From Peribacillus deserti (GTDB lineage Bacteria; Bacillota; Bacilli; Bacillales; DSM-1321): a DNA stretch of 50,527 nucleotides. The stretch covers positions 1 through 50,527 of the forward strand of contig NZ_PGUY01000065.1 in assembly GCF_002863585.1 (NCBI RefSeq), given 5' to 3'. The notes below the pieces were generated by a model. That model saw only the letters and a list, made by a program, of their open reading frames with translations. It searched no databases and was not told the DNA's origin. Position 1 is the stretch's first letter, and each line of letters opens with the position of its first letter. Positions 25,119 through 33,889 of this stretch are shown here, in pieces. Both the position numbers and the translations under genes were made by a program.

Positions 25119-26584
25119 ATGGTCAATTTTAAAGATTATACAAAACAATATATCAATGGTGAATGGATTGAAGGAACTGGAGGAAAGACCATTGACGTCC
25201 AAAACCCATTTGATCGTTCAACTCTTTATTCTGTAAAACAGTTACCATTGAAGATATAGATAAAGCGATGACCACTGCGCAAGCGGCGCAAAAAGAGTGG
25301 GCTAAAACTACTCCCGAAGAAAGAAAGAAAGTAATCCGCAAAGTAATAGCTTACCTGGAAGCACATAAAGAAGAAATTATAGACATTTACACTTCTGAAA
25401 CAGGGGGGACCATCCTTTCTGCTAATATAGCTCTCCAAATCACATTTGAAGAATTAGAGGAAGCCATTAAATTCGCTGATGAAGTGAATATCGTTAAAGA
25501 AGTGCCTGGAATGATTGAAGGAAAAGAAAATCATGTATACCGGGTACCACTGGGAGTCATTACTTCTATTTCTCCTTTCAATTTCCCATTGAATCTGTCA
25601 GTACGTACTATCGCCCCTGCCATTGCTTTGGGCAATGCCGTGGTTCATAAACCAGATGTGGCTACAGGGATTACAGGCGGTGTTATTCTGACAAAAGCAT
25701 TTGAGGAAGCAGGACTTCCTGCGGGTGTGCTAAACTTGCTGCTAACAGATCCAAAAACAGATGGAACAGGCGACTACCTGCTTGAACACCCGATTCCTAG
25801 ATTTATTTCGTTTACAGGATCCACTGCAGTGGGACGTCATGTAGGGGAAATTGCCGGAAGAAACTTAAAAAAAGTGGCACTGGAACTTGGTGGAAACAAT
25901 CCGTTCATTGTACTGTCAGATGCTGACGTTGACCGCGCAGTGGATGCAGCTATATTTGGGAAATTCGTTCACCAGGGACAAATCTGCATGATAACAAACC
26001 GTATTATTGTACACAAAGACATAGCAGATGAATTCACAGCTAAATTTGTAGAAAGAGCAAAAGCACTTCCTTTTGGTGATCCAAAAGATCCTTCTACTGT
26101 AATTGGTCCGCTTATAAATGAAAGACAGTTGGAAAAGGCGCAGGCAATTATTGAAAATGCTAAAAAAGCTGGTGTAAAGCTTGCTCTTGAAGGAGAGCGC
26201 GTGGGCAACGTGTTAACACCATACGTATTTACAGACGTGAAAAATGACTCGGAGCTTGCACAGACTGAAGTATTTTCACCGGTTGCAATGATCATTCCTG
26301 TTGGCAGTGACGAGGAAGCCATTAAAATTGCTTCAGAAACAGAATATGGTCTTTCCTCTGCCCTCTTTACCCAAAACTTAGAGAAAGCTGAACAATTTGC
26401 ACTGCAAATTGACAGCGGTGTAACTCATATCAATGATCAAACTGTAAATGCACAGCCTGATATCCCTTTTGGCGGTAATAAAGCTTCAGGTGTCGGCCGA
26501 TTTGGCAACCCTTGGCTTATTGAAGAATTTACAACAACAAAATGGGTATCTGTTCAGAAGAAATATCGTGAATTCCCTTTTTAA
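25119..26584 (+). pseudogene. Aldehyde dehydrogenase (benzaldehyde/vanillin-type), frameshifted near the N terminus
   Basis: NAD(P)-dependent aldehyde dehydrogenase. The N-terminal piece from ATG 25119 (behind AAGGGGAG) reads YTKQYINGEWIEGTGGKTID and NPFDRSTLYSV, then falls out of frame at the run AAAA near 25233. With one extra A it would continue TVTIEDIDKAMTTAQAAQKEW without a break to 26584. Active-site signatures are intact: LELGGNNPF (catalytic Glu), GQICMITNR (nucleophile Cys) and SPFNFP. The frame from ATG 25268 still encodes 438 residues but lacks the first NAD-domain strands. This may be a real one-base loss, phase variation in an A-run, or a sequencing error. It resembles the YfmT-type dehydrogenases that oxidise aromatic aldehydes. 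Confidence 0.8.
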
Positions 26585-26652
26585 TAATCCAATCATTATA
26601 GGATAAAATGGCGTAGTGTTTATTCACCAGTTGAATATACAAAGCTATAATG

Positions 26653-26680
26653 GCCCTCCATCCTTGGAGGGCTTTTATTT
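26653..26680 (+). terminator. Terminator after the aldehyde dehydrogenase
   Basis: GCCCTCCA / TGGAGGGC (26653-26660, 26665-26672) followed by TTTTATTT. Confidence 0.85.
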
Positions 26681-26798
26681 CGGTTTTCACATAATTTCGT
26701 AACTGTGAGAAATACTTGACGAATTGGAGATTCAGCTATTAAATAGTAAAGTCAATCATTTTCATGAAAAGTAATAATAATAGAAAGTTGAGTGTGTC

Positions 26799-28001
26799 GT
26801 GGCAAAACCAAAGCTTTGGACAAAGGAATTTTTGAGTATTTCCTTTGCCAGTTTCTTTATTTTTCTTATTTTTTATATGCTGACTGTTACCCTTCCTATT
26901 TATATAACAGATGAGTTACACGGAAGCGGTAAGAATATTGGCATCATTATACCCATCTTTGTAGTGTCGGCGATCATATTCCGTCCGTTTTCAGGAATAT
27001 GGCTAGATACCATTGGACAGAAAAAAACGTTATTCATAGGTGTAGTGATCTTTTTAATGGGAGCCTTTCTTTATTTTCCCGCAAAATCTATGGCTTTAAT
27101 GCTGATTGTGAGGGTCATCCATGGCATTGGATTCGGGATGGCAACCACGGCGACGGGAGCAATTGCTGCTCATATCATACCAAAGGAGCGGCGGGGAGAA
27201 GGAATGGGATACTATGCCACATTTATGAATCTGGCCATGGTTATTGGTCCATTTCTGGGACTTACGATCATTGGAGCATCAGGATATGAGACCCTGTTTG
27301 TATTCAGTGCCATTTTTTCAGTATTGGCTGTCGTTTGTACATTAATGCTGAAGCTGCCCCAGCCTAATAGACATAAAGCGGTTGAAGATTCTATGAAAAA
27401 AACGATTAGATTATCGGACTTCTTCGAGGGAAAGACCCTTCCAATCGCACTCGTTGCTTTTGCATTATCATTTGTATATTCAGGGGTTCTATCTTTTATA
27501 TCCGTTTACGCCAGAGAATTGAATCTAGTCACTGCAGCCAGCTTTTTCTTCGTGATCTATGCTGCTTTTCTATTAATTTCACGTCCATTTACAGGTAGAT
27601 GGTTTGATGCGTACGGAGAAAATTTTGTCATTTATCCTTGTATTATCTTATTTGGACTGGGTGTGTGGGTTCTAAGCCAGGTCTCATCTAGCTTTATGCT
27701 ATTGCTCGCCGGTGCATTGATTGGAATGGGGTTTGGAACGCTTGTTTCTTGTTTCCAGACGATTGCCGTTCATTCTTCTCCTGCAAGCAGAAAGGGAATT
27801 GCCACCGCTACATTTTTTGTAGTATTTGATTCTGGTTTCGCTGCCGGCTCATTTGTATTGGGGATTATAGCAACGTACACTGGCTATTCAGCCATCTTTA
27901 CTATTGGGTCAATAATAGTATTATTTTCACTGGGCTTATACTACCTACTTCATGGAAGGAAAGCCAAAGGAATCATGAACAATATAGAGTCTTCTATATA
28001 A
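26799..28001 (+). CDS. Major facilitator superfamily transporter, 400 aa
   Basis: Twelve-helix MFS permease. Seen: helix 1 LSISFASFFIFLIFYMLTVTLPIYI, then the loop 2-3 signature FSGIWLDTIGQKK (G-x-x-x-D-x-x-G-x-x), a second copy FTGRWFDAYGEN in the C-terminal half, and the RVIHGIGFGM segment of helix 4 (motif B-like). It resembles bacterial drug or aromatic-compound exporters (YwoG/Ycx-type), but the substrate is open. The start is GTG 26799 with a weak site (GTTGAG). Its own promoter is implied by the terminator in front. It may export the compound handled by the MarR cluster, which is inference from position only. Confidence 0.85.
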   Translation: MAKPKLWTKEFLSISFASFFIFLIFYMLTVTLPIYITDELHGSGKNIGIIIPIFVVSAIIFRPFSGIWLDTIGQKKTLFIGVVIFLMGAFLYFPAKSMALMLIVRVIHGIGFGMATTATGAIAAHIIPKERRGEGMGYYATFMNLAMVIGPFLGLTIIGASGYETLFVFSAIFSVLAVVCTLMLKLPQPNRHKAVEDSMKKTIRLSDFFEGKTLPIALVAFALSFVYSGVLSFISVYARELNLVTAASFFFVIYAAFLLISRPFTGRWFDAYGENFVIYPCIILFGLGVWVLSQVSSSFMLLLAGALIGMGFGTLVSCFQTIAVHSSPASRKGIATATFFVVFDSGFAAGSFVLGIIATYTGYSAIFTIGSIIVLFSLGLYYLLHGRKAKGIMNNIESSI

Positions 28002-28143
28002 ATGGACTTACATGTAAATAACTTTTGATGAGTAGATAGACCTGGCTAGGTCGACAGGCTGTCGAGAAAGTCTCGGCGGCCATTCTTATGTTCTTTATGA
28101 AGCGGATTGCTGTCATTGAATGAGGATTCTTGCTCAGCAATCA

Positions 28144-28313
28144 GCATATTTTATCAAGGGAAAGCATAAAGGCAGCTGGATAAGCATAAAGCACCATACA
28201 TAAGCATGGCATAGTAAGAGATAAGCATACATGAGGTGAACTTCAGCATAAAGCCTAAATATTTAAGCGTAAACTGTCAGAACATAAGCATATATCCTAT
28301 AAAGTTAATCATA
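28144..28313. repeat. Phased array of an ATAAGCATAAA-like motif, 20-21 bp period
   Basis: The core GCATA (or close variants GCGTA, TCATA) starts at 28144, 28164, 28184, 28204, 28225, 28246, 28267, 28288 and 28309, so every 20 or 21 bases. Only about 10 bases per unit are conserved (TAAGCATAAA); the other half varies. No gene covers it. A related array in the opposite orientation occurs at 41271. Confidence 0.75.
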
Positions 28314-28711
28314 AACCATTGCTGCATCATATTACCTCCTTTCCATTTAGTAAAAACCGCTTCTATAAACGGTATGTTCTTAAAAGTTGCGAGCTGAATT
28401 TATAGAATAGGAATCAAAAGTATATTACAGCCGCCAGAAAAAGCGGCTTTTCACTAAAAAATAGCCCTTATTCCATGGATTTGCAGTCGTGCGGAATCAA
28501 TGAAGTTCAAAGGGGAGTAGAATACACTAAACCGCAAAGGAGTAATTGTACGTTTTTTATTTTCATTAAAGGAGCCGCTGCAACTGTCCATATAACCATG
28601 AAACAGTGCAAATGATGGACTCCCGTTCTAAAACCAGTACCACGAATATTTTCCCCAACGTGCTGAGGGCCTTCTAGGTCCTTTTTATTATCCCTGAGAC
28701 CTCTATACGCA

Positions 28712-28819
28712 TTTGGACCCGAGAAACAACGGTTTGCAGGATTAATAGATAATACAGACAATGCCAAGATTATCTTTGATCTCTTAAACACCAACTATCA
28801 CAGCGGGAAAGACAAATAA
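28712..28819 (+). pseudogene. C-terminal remnant of an unidentified protein, 35 codons
   Basis: The open stretch reads FGPEKQRFAGLIDNTDNA and KIIFDLLNTNYHSGKDK and ends in TAA, directly before a strong terminator at 28824. The residue mix and the terminator suggest the true end of a lost gene. I do not recognise the family. Confidence 0.4.
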
Positions 28820-28823
28820 AGTG

Positions 28824-28866
28824 AACAGCCGAGTATAGCATAAGCTTTACTCGGCTGTTTTATATA
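28824..28866. terminator. Strong bidirectional terminator
   Basis: AACAGCCGAGTA / TACTCGGCTGTT stems (28824-28835, 28848-28859) with TTATATA after. It separates plus- and minus-strand remnants. Confidence 0.8.
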
Positions 28867-28869
28867 CGA

Positions 28870-29020
28870 AAGAGCGTTCACTTGCAGTTGTTTTTCCTTT
28901 ATAATTTCTAATATGTCATCCAGTACCTTCACGGAAGGATAACCTTGGTTTGGCTTCCCGAGGGCCACATTCTCTGTGTTGCTTTGAATCGTATTTAGGA
29001 TGGTGACAAGGTGGATGGCC
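28870..29020 (-). pseudogene. C-terminal remnant of an unidentified protein (minus strand)
   Basis: The minus-strand frame reads AIHLVTILNTIQSNTENVA, LGKPNQGYPSVKVLDDILE and IIKEKQLQVNAL, then runs into the terminator. It looks like the C-terminal end of a Gfo/Idh/MocA-type protein (TENVAL...PSVKVLDDI), but this is a guess from few residues. No start or upstream part remains. Confidence 0.35.
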
Positions 29021-29460
29021 GATGATGTGCAGCTAACCTATATTTTTTAAGGATCTTGTGAGTCCATTATTCAGATTATTTTTCCGAAATTTGATTTCAG
29101 GGACACTTGGTGATTTTTACCCAGTATGAAAGCAGATTGTCCACGCAATTCGCCTTCTTTTTTTGATGTTCCGTATTCCTCAGCGTTTCATCCCCGCATT
29201 GCCGCAGCCAATAATTCTATGGGGATTTCAAACTCCTATTTCGTAATCAGTGATTCCTCTTTAAAAATATGAAGCTAGCAGGGAATCCGTTATGAATAGC
29301 TTTTCCAGCTTCCCATTTGCGGCGTACTGTTACTAGGCCACTGTGTCGGATAATGTTCTTCAAGAATCCTTACCACCAAATTACCGAATTTGCAGCAGCT
29401 GCCGTGGGATATACCATAATCATACTCTCAATTTCATTCAGAGCTTTTCAATAAATTAAA

Positions 29461-29640
29461 AACTCATTAGAAACATTGATACAAGACCAGTTCCATAAAG
29501 ATCTTAATGTTAACAACGTTATTACACACTCAGGAAAGAAAATTGAAAGTGCAGTTGAACTAATTAATTGTCCGCTGTTCTGGCTGGCTTTTAGAATAAA
29601 TGACCCCAATTTTTTAAATAATAAGCAAATAGGTTTATAG
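29461..29640 (+). pseudogene. Possible coding remnant, 59 codons
   Basis: A stop-free frame ending in TAG 29638 reads NSLETLIQDQFHKDLNVNN, VITHSGKKIESAVELINCP and LFWLAFRINDPNFL. It has no start codon with a ribosome binding site. It may be the end of a lost gene; I recognise no family. Confidence 0.3.
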
Positions 29641-29710
29641 TAAGAGAAGGATAAGATGATGAGAGGATTCTAAGTGAAAAGGTGAAGGTAAAAAATTTAT
29701 GTATTTTTCA

Positions 29711-29761
29711 TGTAAGAAAAGCTAACATTTGTTTGACATGTTTGCTAACAATGAATATAAT
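29711..29761 (+). promoter_or_regulatory. glnRA promoter with GlnR/TnrA boxes
   Basis: TGTAAGAAAAGCTAACA (29711-29727) fits the GlnR/TnrA consensus TGTNA-N7-TNACA exactly. A second, imperfect site TGACATGTTTGCTAACA (29734-29750) overlaps the promoter TTGACA (29733-29738) - 17 bases - TATAAT (29756-29761). The two-operator layout matches B. subtilis glnRA, where GlnR represses its own operon when nitrogen is in excess. Confidence 0.88.
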
Positions 29762-29794
29762 AAAACCAGAATCATCATAAAGGAGGATAAACAG

Positions 29795-30196
29795 GTGAGC
29801 GGCAGCCAGCTAAGACGTTCTTTGCCTATATTTTCAATCGGATCTGTAATGCAATTGACGGAGTTGTCAGCGCGCCAAATCCGATATTATGAAGAGCATG
29901 AACTCATTACCCCTCAAAGGACAGAGGGGAACCGCCGGTTATTTTCTTTAAACGACATTGACCGGCTGCTCGAAATTAAAGAATTGCTGGAGCAGGGAGT
30001 AAACCTTGCCGGCATAAAGAAGCTGATGGAAGTTAAAGAACAAAACACAGCGATTGAAGCGGTTAAGCAAGAGGAAAAGCCAAGACGTGATCTTTCGGAG
30101 AAGGAGCTTAGAAATCTCCTCAGGTCTGAATTATTGCAGGCGGGGAAGTATAAGTCTTCTCTTCGTCAAGGAGACATGTCCCGGTTTTTCCATTAA
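29795..30196 (+). CDS. glnR: Transcriptional repressor GlnR, 133 aa
   Basis: MerR-family nitrogen regulator that, with feedback-inhibited glutamine synthetase, represses glnRA and other nitrogen genes. The helix-turn-helix reads [38 protein letters not shown], and the C-terminal tail, which senses glutamine synthetase, ends [11 protein letters not shown] as in B. subtilis (GDMSRFF). I choose GTG 29795, which is preceded by AAAGGAGG and gives the normal [16 protein letters not shown] start. A longer frame from 29729 would begin inside the promoter. It is followed by glnA after 49 bases. Confidence 0.95.
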   Translation: MSGSQLRRSLPIFSIGSVMQLTELSARQIRYYEEHELITPQRTEGNRRLFSLNDIDRLLEIKELLEQGVNLAGIKKLMEVKEQNTAIEAVKQEEKPRRDLSEKELRNLLRSELLQAGKYKSSLRQGDMSRFFH

Positions 30197-30245
30197 TAAT
30201 AAAATGCTTATGTAAAAAACAGAATTTGGGGAGGAAATAAAAAGC

Positions 30246-31580
30246 ATGGCAAAGTACACTCGCGAAGATGTAGAGCGTTTAGCTAAAGAGGAAAATGTAA
30301 AATACATTCGCCTTCAATTCACTGATATCCTGGGCACAATTAAGAACGTGGAAATCCCAGTAAGCCAGTTAGGAAAAGCGCTGGACAACAAAATGATGTT
30401 CGATGGTTCTTCTATCGAAGGATTTGTACGCATTGAAGAATCTGATATGTACTTATTTCCGGACCTGGACACATGGGTAGTCTTCCCTTGGACATCCGAA
30501 AAAGGAAAGGTTGCTCGTTTAATCTGTGACATATATAATCCAGACGGCACTCCGTTTGAAGGAGATCCGCGCGCTAACTTAAAACGAATCCTTGGTGAAA
30601 TGAAAGAGCTTGGCTTCACTAATTTCAACGTTGGGCCTGAGCCGGAATTCTTCTTATTTAAATTAGATGAAAAAGGCGAACCGACTCTTGAATTAAATGA
30701 TAAAGGCGGATATTTTGACCTTGCTCCTACAGATCTTGGTGAAAACTGCCGTCGTGATATCGTACTTGAGCTTGAAGAAATGGGATTTGAAATCGAAGCT
30801 TCCCACCACGAAGTAGCACCAGGGCAGCATGAAATTGACTTTAAATATGCAGATGCTATTACAGCTTGTGATAACATCCAGACTTTTAAACTAGTCGTTA
30901 AAACAATCGCACGTAAGCACGGCCTGCATGCTACATTCATGCCAAAGCCATTGTTCGGAGTGAATGGTTCAGGCATGCATTGTAACGTATCTCTTTTCAA
31001 TGGAAAAGAAAATGTATTCTATGATACTGGCGTTGATCTTGAATTAAGTGAAACAGCACGCCAATTCATTGCAGGTATCATTAAGCATGCAACTAACTTT
31101 ACTGCCGTTACTAATCCGACTGTTAACTCTTATAAACGCTTAGTTCCTGGCTATGAAGCTCCTTGCTATGTAGCTTGGTCTGCAAGAAACCGCAGCCCGC
31201 TTGTCCGTATTCCAGCTTCCCGCGGATTAAGTACACGTGTAGAAGTGCGCAGCGTTGACCCTGCAGCAAATCCATACCTTGCGATGGCTGTTCTTCTAAG
31301 TGCTGGATTGGACGGAATTAAAAATAATTTAACTCCTCCAGCTCCAGTTAACCGCAATATTTATGTTATGGATAAAGAAGAACGCTTAGAGGAAGGCATT
31401 ATCGATCTTCCTGCTACACTTTTTGCGGCGTTAGAAGCCTTAAAATCTGATGAAGTAATCAAAGCAGCTCTAGGTGAGCACTTACTTGAGCACTTCATTG
31501 AAGCAAAAGAAATTGAATGGGATATGTTCCGCACACAAGTTCATCCTTGGGAACGCGAACAATATATGTCCATGTATTAA
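30246..31580 (+). CDS. glnA: Glutamine synthetase type I (GSI-alpha), 444 aa
   Basis: ATP-dependent ammonia assimilation, glutamate to glutamine, as a dodecamer, and co-regulator of GlnR and TnrA. The length equals B. subtilis GlnA (444). Seen: [22 protein letters not shown], including the Arg 62 region of the feedback site, the active-site [36 protein letters not shown] and [20 protein letters not shown]. The adenylylation-type Tyr loop of GSI-beta is absent, which fits the firmicute GSI-alpha. The start is ATG 30246, with GGGGAGG 10 bases upstream. It is the second gene of the glnRA operon and ends at a strong terminator. Confidence 0.98.
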   Translation: MAKYTREDVERLAKEENVKYIRLQFTDILGTIKNVEIPVSQLGKALDNKMMFDGSSIEGFVRIEESDMYLFPDLDTWVVFPWTSEKGKVARLICDIYNPDGTPFEGDPRANLKRILGEMKELGFTNFNVGPEPEFFLFKLDEKGEPTLELNDKGGYFDLAPTDLGENCRRDIVLELEEMGFEIEASHHEVAPGQHEIDFKYADAITACDNIQTFKLVVKTIARKHGLHATFMPKPLFGVNGSGMHCNVSLFNGKENVFYDTGVDLELSETARQFIAGIIKHATNFTAVTNPTVNSYKRLVPGYEAPCYVAWSARNRSPLVRIPASRGLSTRVEVRSVDPAANPYLAMAVLLSAGLDGIKNNLTPPAPVNRNIYVMDKEERLEEGIIDLPATLFAALEALKSDEVIKAALGEHLLEHFIEAKEIEWDMFRTQVHPWEREQYMSMY

Positions 31581-31587
31581 GATAGAG

Positions 31588-31625
31588 GACCCTCGACACT
31601 CTCTTCGTGTTGGGGGTTTTTTTAA
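31588..31625 (+). terminator. Terminator of the glnRA operon
   Basis: CCCTCGACAC pairs with GTGTTGGGGG across a short loop, followed by seven T, starting 8 bases after the glnA stop. Confidence 0.85.
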
Positions 31626-31999
31626 AATTGTATGGTAAATGTAGGCTTGGCTGGGAAAGCGATAGAAACGCCTGGACAGACAACGTAATGTTTACCATCT
31701 CCTATTGTATAACAAGAAAATTGTGGAGAGATCAGGCAGCAAGTATGTACTTATCCGTAGAAGGATTACGAGATGTCATCACCTATGGATACTCCCAAGC
31801 ATTCTATTTGTAGAGTGGCTATTTTAAAGTGCTCTAAATTAATGCATCCATTTATGTTATGGGTGTCTTTTTATTGAAGAGGGTTTGTGTGTACAATGGT
31901 AAAAATGGTTGCGAGTATATATTTTAAATAATGAATTTGAATAATGTGTTTATTTTGAGGGCAGAATCGTGATATCTATTTAAGAATGGAGTTTTACAT
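31626..31999. other. Intergenic region with a small terminator-like hairpin
   Basis: No supported gene. CATCCAT / ATGGGTG (31845-31851, 31859-31865) with TTTTTATTG behind it (to 31876) looks like a terminator, so a short transcript may end there. A 68-codon frame starting inside the glnA terminator is not convincing. Confidence 0.4.
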
Positions 32000-32287
32000 A
32001 TGTACACGATCTCTAACCCTGATGTAAAACGAAGAAGCGATTTAATTGTTTACCATGTCCAAACAAATGAAAGCATACATCTTTCAGATAAGTCCTGTTA
32101 CGATATCGTCAGCAACTTGGCCGGTGTGGTCGAAAAAATGGAACGGCAGCTAAGGCGATATAGGGAAGAAAACCATGCATTACGATGGAACGAGCTGAAT
32201 ATTTACCTAAAAAGGCATAAGCCTGCTGGTTACGAGGAAACCCTCAAACTCATGGCGCGGCTAGACAATAAAGAAAGTATCAGATAA
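32000..32287 (+). CDS. Hypothetical protein with coiled-coil part, 95 aa
   Basis: Small soluble protein starting at ATG 32000 with GGAG 9 bases upstream. It reads MYTISNPDVKRRSDLIVYHV, then a charged helix VVEKMERQLRRYREENHALRW (about 48-68) that may form a coiled coil, and ends KLMARLDNKESIR. It has no cysteines suited to a zinc site and no membrane segment. The first unit of the 52-bp hairpin array follows 85 bases later and has a T-rich tail, so it probably ends this transcript. I recognise no family. Confidence 0.6.
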   Translation: MYTISNPDVKRRSDLIVYHVQTNESIHLSDKSCYDIVSNLAGVVEKMERQLRRYREENHALRWNELNIYLKRHKPAGYEETLKLMARLDNKESIR

Positions 32288-32372
32288 ATGAGTTTCTTGG
32301 CGGGATTGCATGCACGGTTATGTCCTTCCTAAGTGTATCAAGGGCGGATCTCTACTATTTTAGTGAGGTTTA

Positions 32373-32757
32373 GTCCTTCATCAGCGTTATGAAGGACTTT
32401 TATCTAATATTTTTCTGAGGTTTAGTCCTTCATCAGCGTTATGAAGGACGTTTCATTAATATTTTACCTGGATTTAGTCCTTCATCAGTGTTATGAAGGA
32501 CGTTTCATTAATATTTTTCTGAGGTTTAGTCCTTCATCAGCGTTATGAAGGACGTTTCATTAATATTTTACCTGGATTTAGTCCTTCATCAGTGTTATGA
32601 AGGACGTTTCATTAATATTTTACCTGGATTTAGTCCTTCATCAGTGTTATGAAGGACGTTTCTCTACTACTTTACCTGTGTTTAGTCCTTCATCACTGTT
32701 ATGAAGGCCATATCTCTAATACTGTAACTGAGTTTAACCCTTCATCATTGGTAAGGG
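32373..32757. repeat. Tandem array of a 52-bp unit containing a perfect hairpin, eight copies
   Basis: Each unit has GTCCTTCAT-CAGYGTT-ATGAAGGAC (25 bases, 9-bp perfect arms), followed by 27 bases such as GTTTCATTAATATTTTACCT and GGATTTA. Units start at 32373, 32425, 32477, 32529, 32581, 32633, 32685 and, degenerate, about 32737, so the period is exactly 52. The inter-hairpin part is nearly constant too, with two alternating endings, CTGAGG and CCTGGA. In the last unit one pair changes from T-A to C-G on both arms. Unlike CRISPR, the spacers are repeated. The first copy ends in CTTTTAT like an intrinsic terminator. Confidence 0.9.
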
Positions 32758-32833
32758 CAGCCTTTCAGTTTCAGTTAAATGTCTTGCTGAAATTCACCAT
32801 ATATCTGCTTTCACCTTCCAACGGTTAAAGGTA

Positions 32834-32865
32834 AAAACAAAAACCCCGTCTTAATCAAGAGGGGA
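32834..32865 (-). terminator. Terminator of the 61-aa gene (minus strand)
   Basis: On the minus strand CCCCTCTTGATTAAGACGGGG forms a stem followed by TTTTTGTTTTT. The stem overlaps the last codons and stop of the gene. Confidence 0.7.
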
Positions 32866-33036
32866 GATTGTAGTGATGGATATATTCTGGCTAAGTACGC
32901 CTTCTACTTTGGTAATTTGTTTCTTGCCGCGCTTTACAATTTCATACTCATCTTCAACAGAGTTAACTATAATGCTGTTCCGGATATCTTCTGTTCCGTG
33001 CTTTTGGACGAAATAGTCTACTCTAAATTGTTTCAT
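32851..33036 (-). CDS. Small hypothetical protein, 61 aa
   Basis: Small soluble protein that opens MKQFRVDYFVQKHGTEDIRN and has a beta-strand-rich pattern (SIIVNSVEDEYEIVKRGKK). I place the start at ATG 33036 because AAAAAGGAG is 6 bases upstream; the longer frame to 33102 lacks one. It has its own terminator. I recognise no family with confidence. Confidence 0.65.
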   Translation of the reverse strand: MKQFRVDYFVQKHGTEDIRNSIIVNSVEDEYEIVKRGKKQITKVEGVLSQNISITTISPLD

Positions 33037-33160
33037 TTGTTCTCCTTTTTGAGCTTTATTTTGTAATGTCCTACCTCCATAATATTCCTTTACGCTTAGC
33101 ATATCAAATAATGTGTATTTTTATGCACACACTACCCAGGTCTCTGGCTAGTCAGTAATA

Positions 33161-33202
33161 AGAAAATGCCGGGGAAGATCACAACAAGTGATTTACCCCG
33201 GC
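33161..33202 (-). terminator. Terminator of the IseA-like gene
   Basis: GCCGGGG (33168-33174) and CCCCGGC (33196-33202) form the stem, extended by ATCAC / GTGAT. On the minus strand it is followed by ATTTTCTT. T-rich sequence on the other side could make it work both ways. Confidence 0.8.
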
Positions 33203-33207
33203 GGTTT

Positions 33208-33753
33208 TTATTTTACAGCATCAAAGGCATTGATTTTCCAATGTCCATTTACTTTCACATAGGTTACCTTTACCTTTTCTGGCTTTTTGCTGACGGGTAC
33301 GGGAACAGAAAACTCGTATTGCTTAACATCCGTTCTTTGATATATCAGTTTACCCTTAGCCTTACTCCATTCTAAAAGACTCCCGCCATCAGCATTTGGC
33401 TGTGCAATTTTCCCTTTGTATACGATGAATTTGTATTTGGTAAATCCTTTATCGATTGCATTGTTGGTGAATACTTCCCCTAGATACTGATACAGCTCTT
33501 TTTTAGTGTCAAATTCGCTGCATAGGAAACGATAATCGGTCCCTTTAAATTTCATGGTTTTAGATGTGCATGTCGAATTTTTAAGTTTAGGATTGTGCCC
33601 TGTCATGACATTCCAATAATGCTCTCTTGCACTTAAAGCCTGTTTCAACGCTTTATCGGCGGTCAGGCTTCCTGAAGCTGAATAAGCGGAGGCCCCCATG
33701 CTGAAGCTTAAAAATGCTGCTGCCGCCATTAAAAAGGTAAATAATTTTTTCAT
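33208..33753 (-). CDS. iseA: Secreted IseA (YoeB)-like inhibitor of peptidoglycan DL-endopeptidases, 181 aa
   Basis: Exported protein with a clear signal peptide, MKKLFTFLMAAAAFLSFSMGASA, cut after ASA. The mature part reads ADKALKQALSAREHYWNVMTGHNP, then KKELYQYLGEVFTNNAIDKGF, QPNADGGSLLEWSKAKGKLIYQ and ends HWKINAFDAVK. This matches what I recall of B. subtilis IseA, which binds the active cleft of LytE/LytF/CwlO-type autolysins in the cell wall, and the length equals 181. The start is ATG 33753 with TTAGGAGGAAATGGG upstream; the longer frame to 33792 is rejected. It is a single gene with its own terminator. Confidence 0.75.
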   Translation of the reverse strand: MKKLFTFLMAAAAFLSFSMGASAYSASGSLTADKALKQALSAREHYWNVMTGHNPKLKNSTCTSKTMKFKGTDYRFLCSEFDTKKELYQYLGEVFTNNAIDKGFTKYKFIVYKGKIAQPNADGGSLLEWSKAKGKLIYQRTDVKQYEFSVPVPVSKKPEKVKVTYVKVNGHWKINAFDAVK

Positions 33754-33889
33754 CCCATTTCCTCCTAACAAATATTCGTTTATACAAATCATTAGACGAT
33801 GCTTCTTAGATAAAGTTTCATTTGTTTCAAAAAAATTTCAATTATTACAAAAACAGGAAAAAAATAAAGCGGATTCTTTCAGGCGATGA

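Larger units (their letters stand above)
28314..29700. other. Gene-poor decayed region upstream of glnRA
   Basis: Apart from the three fragments listed separately, no intact gene is seen over about 1.4 kb. Broken coding-like stretches occur on both strands, for example near 29160-29400 on the minus strand (reading KWEAGKAIHNGFPASFIFL), with stops and shifts. In B. subtilis the position just upstream of glnR is held by ynbB, which is not present here. This suggests an insertion and deletion site at the edge of the conserved block. Confidence 0.5.

Noticed and set aside
28507-28794. 95-codon minus-strand frame
   Set aside because: It overlaps a better plus-strand remnant that ends at a terminator; no start signal is seen.
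29729-29794. N-terminal extension of GlnR
   Set aside because: It would begin within the promoter, upstream of the transcription start; GTG 29795 has AAAGGAGG.
31607-31813. 68-codon frame after glnA
   Set aside because: It begins inside the glnA terminator and has no ribosome binding site or recognisable sequence.
32373-32757. CRISPR array
   Set aside because: Units are palindromic and evenly spaced, but the spacers are nearly identical to each other and no cas gene is present.
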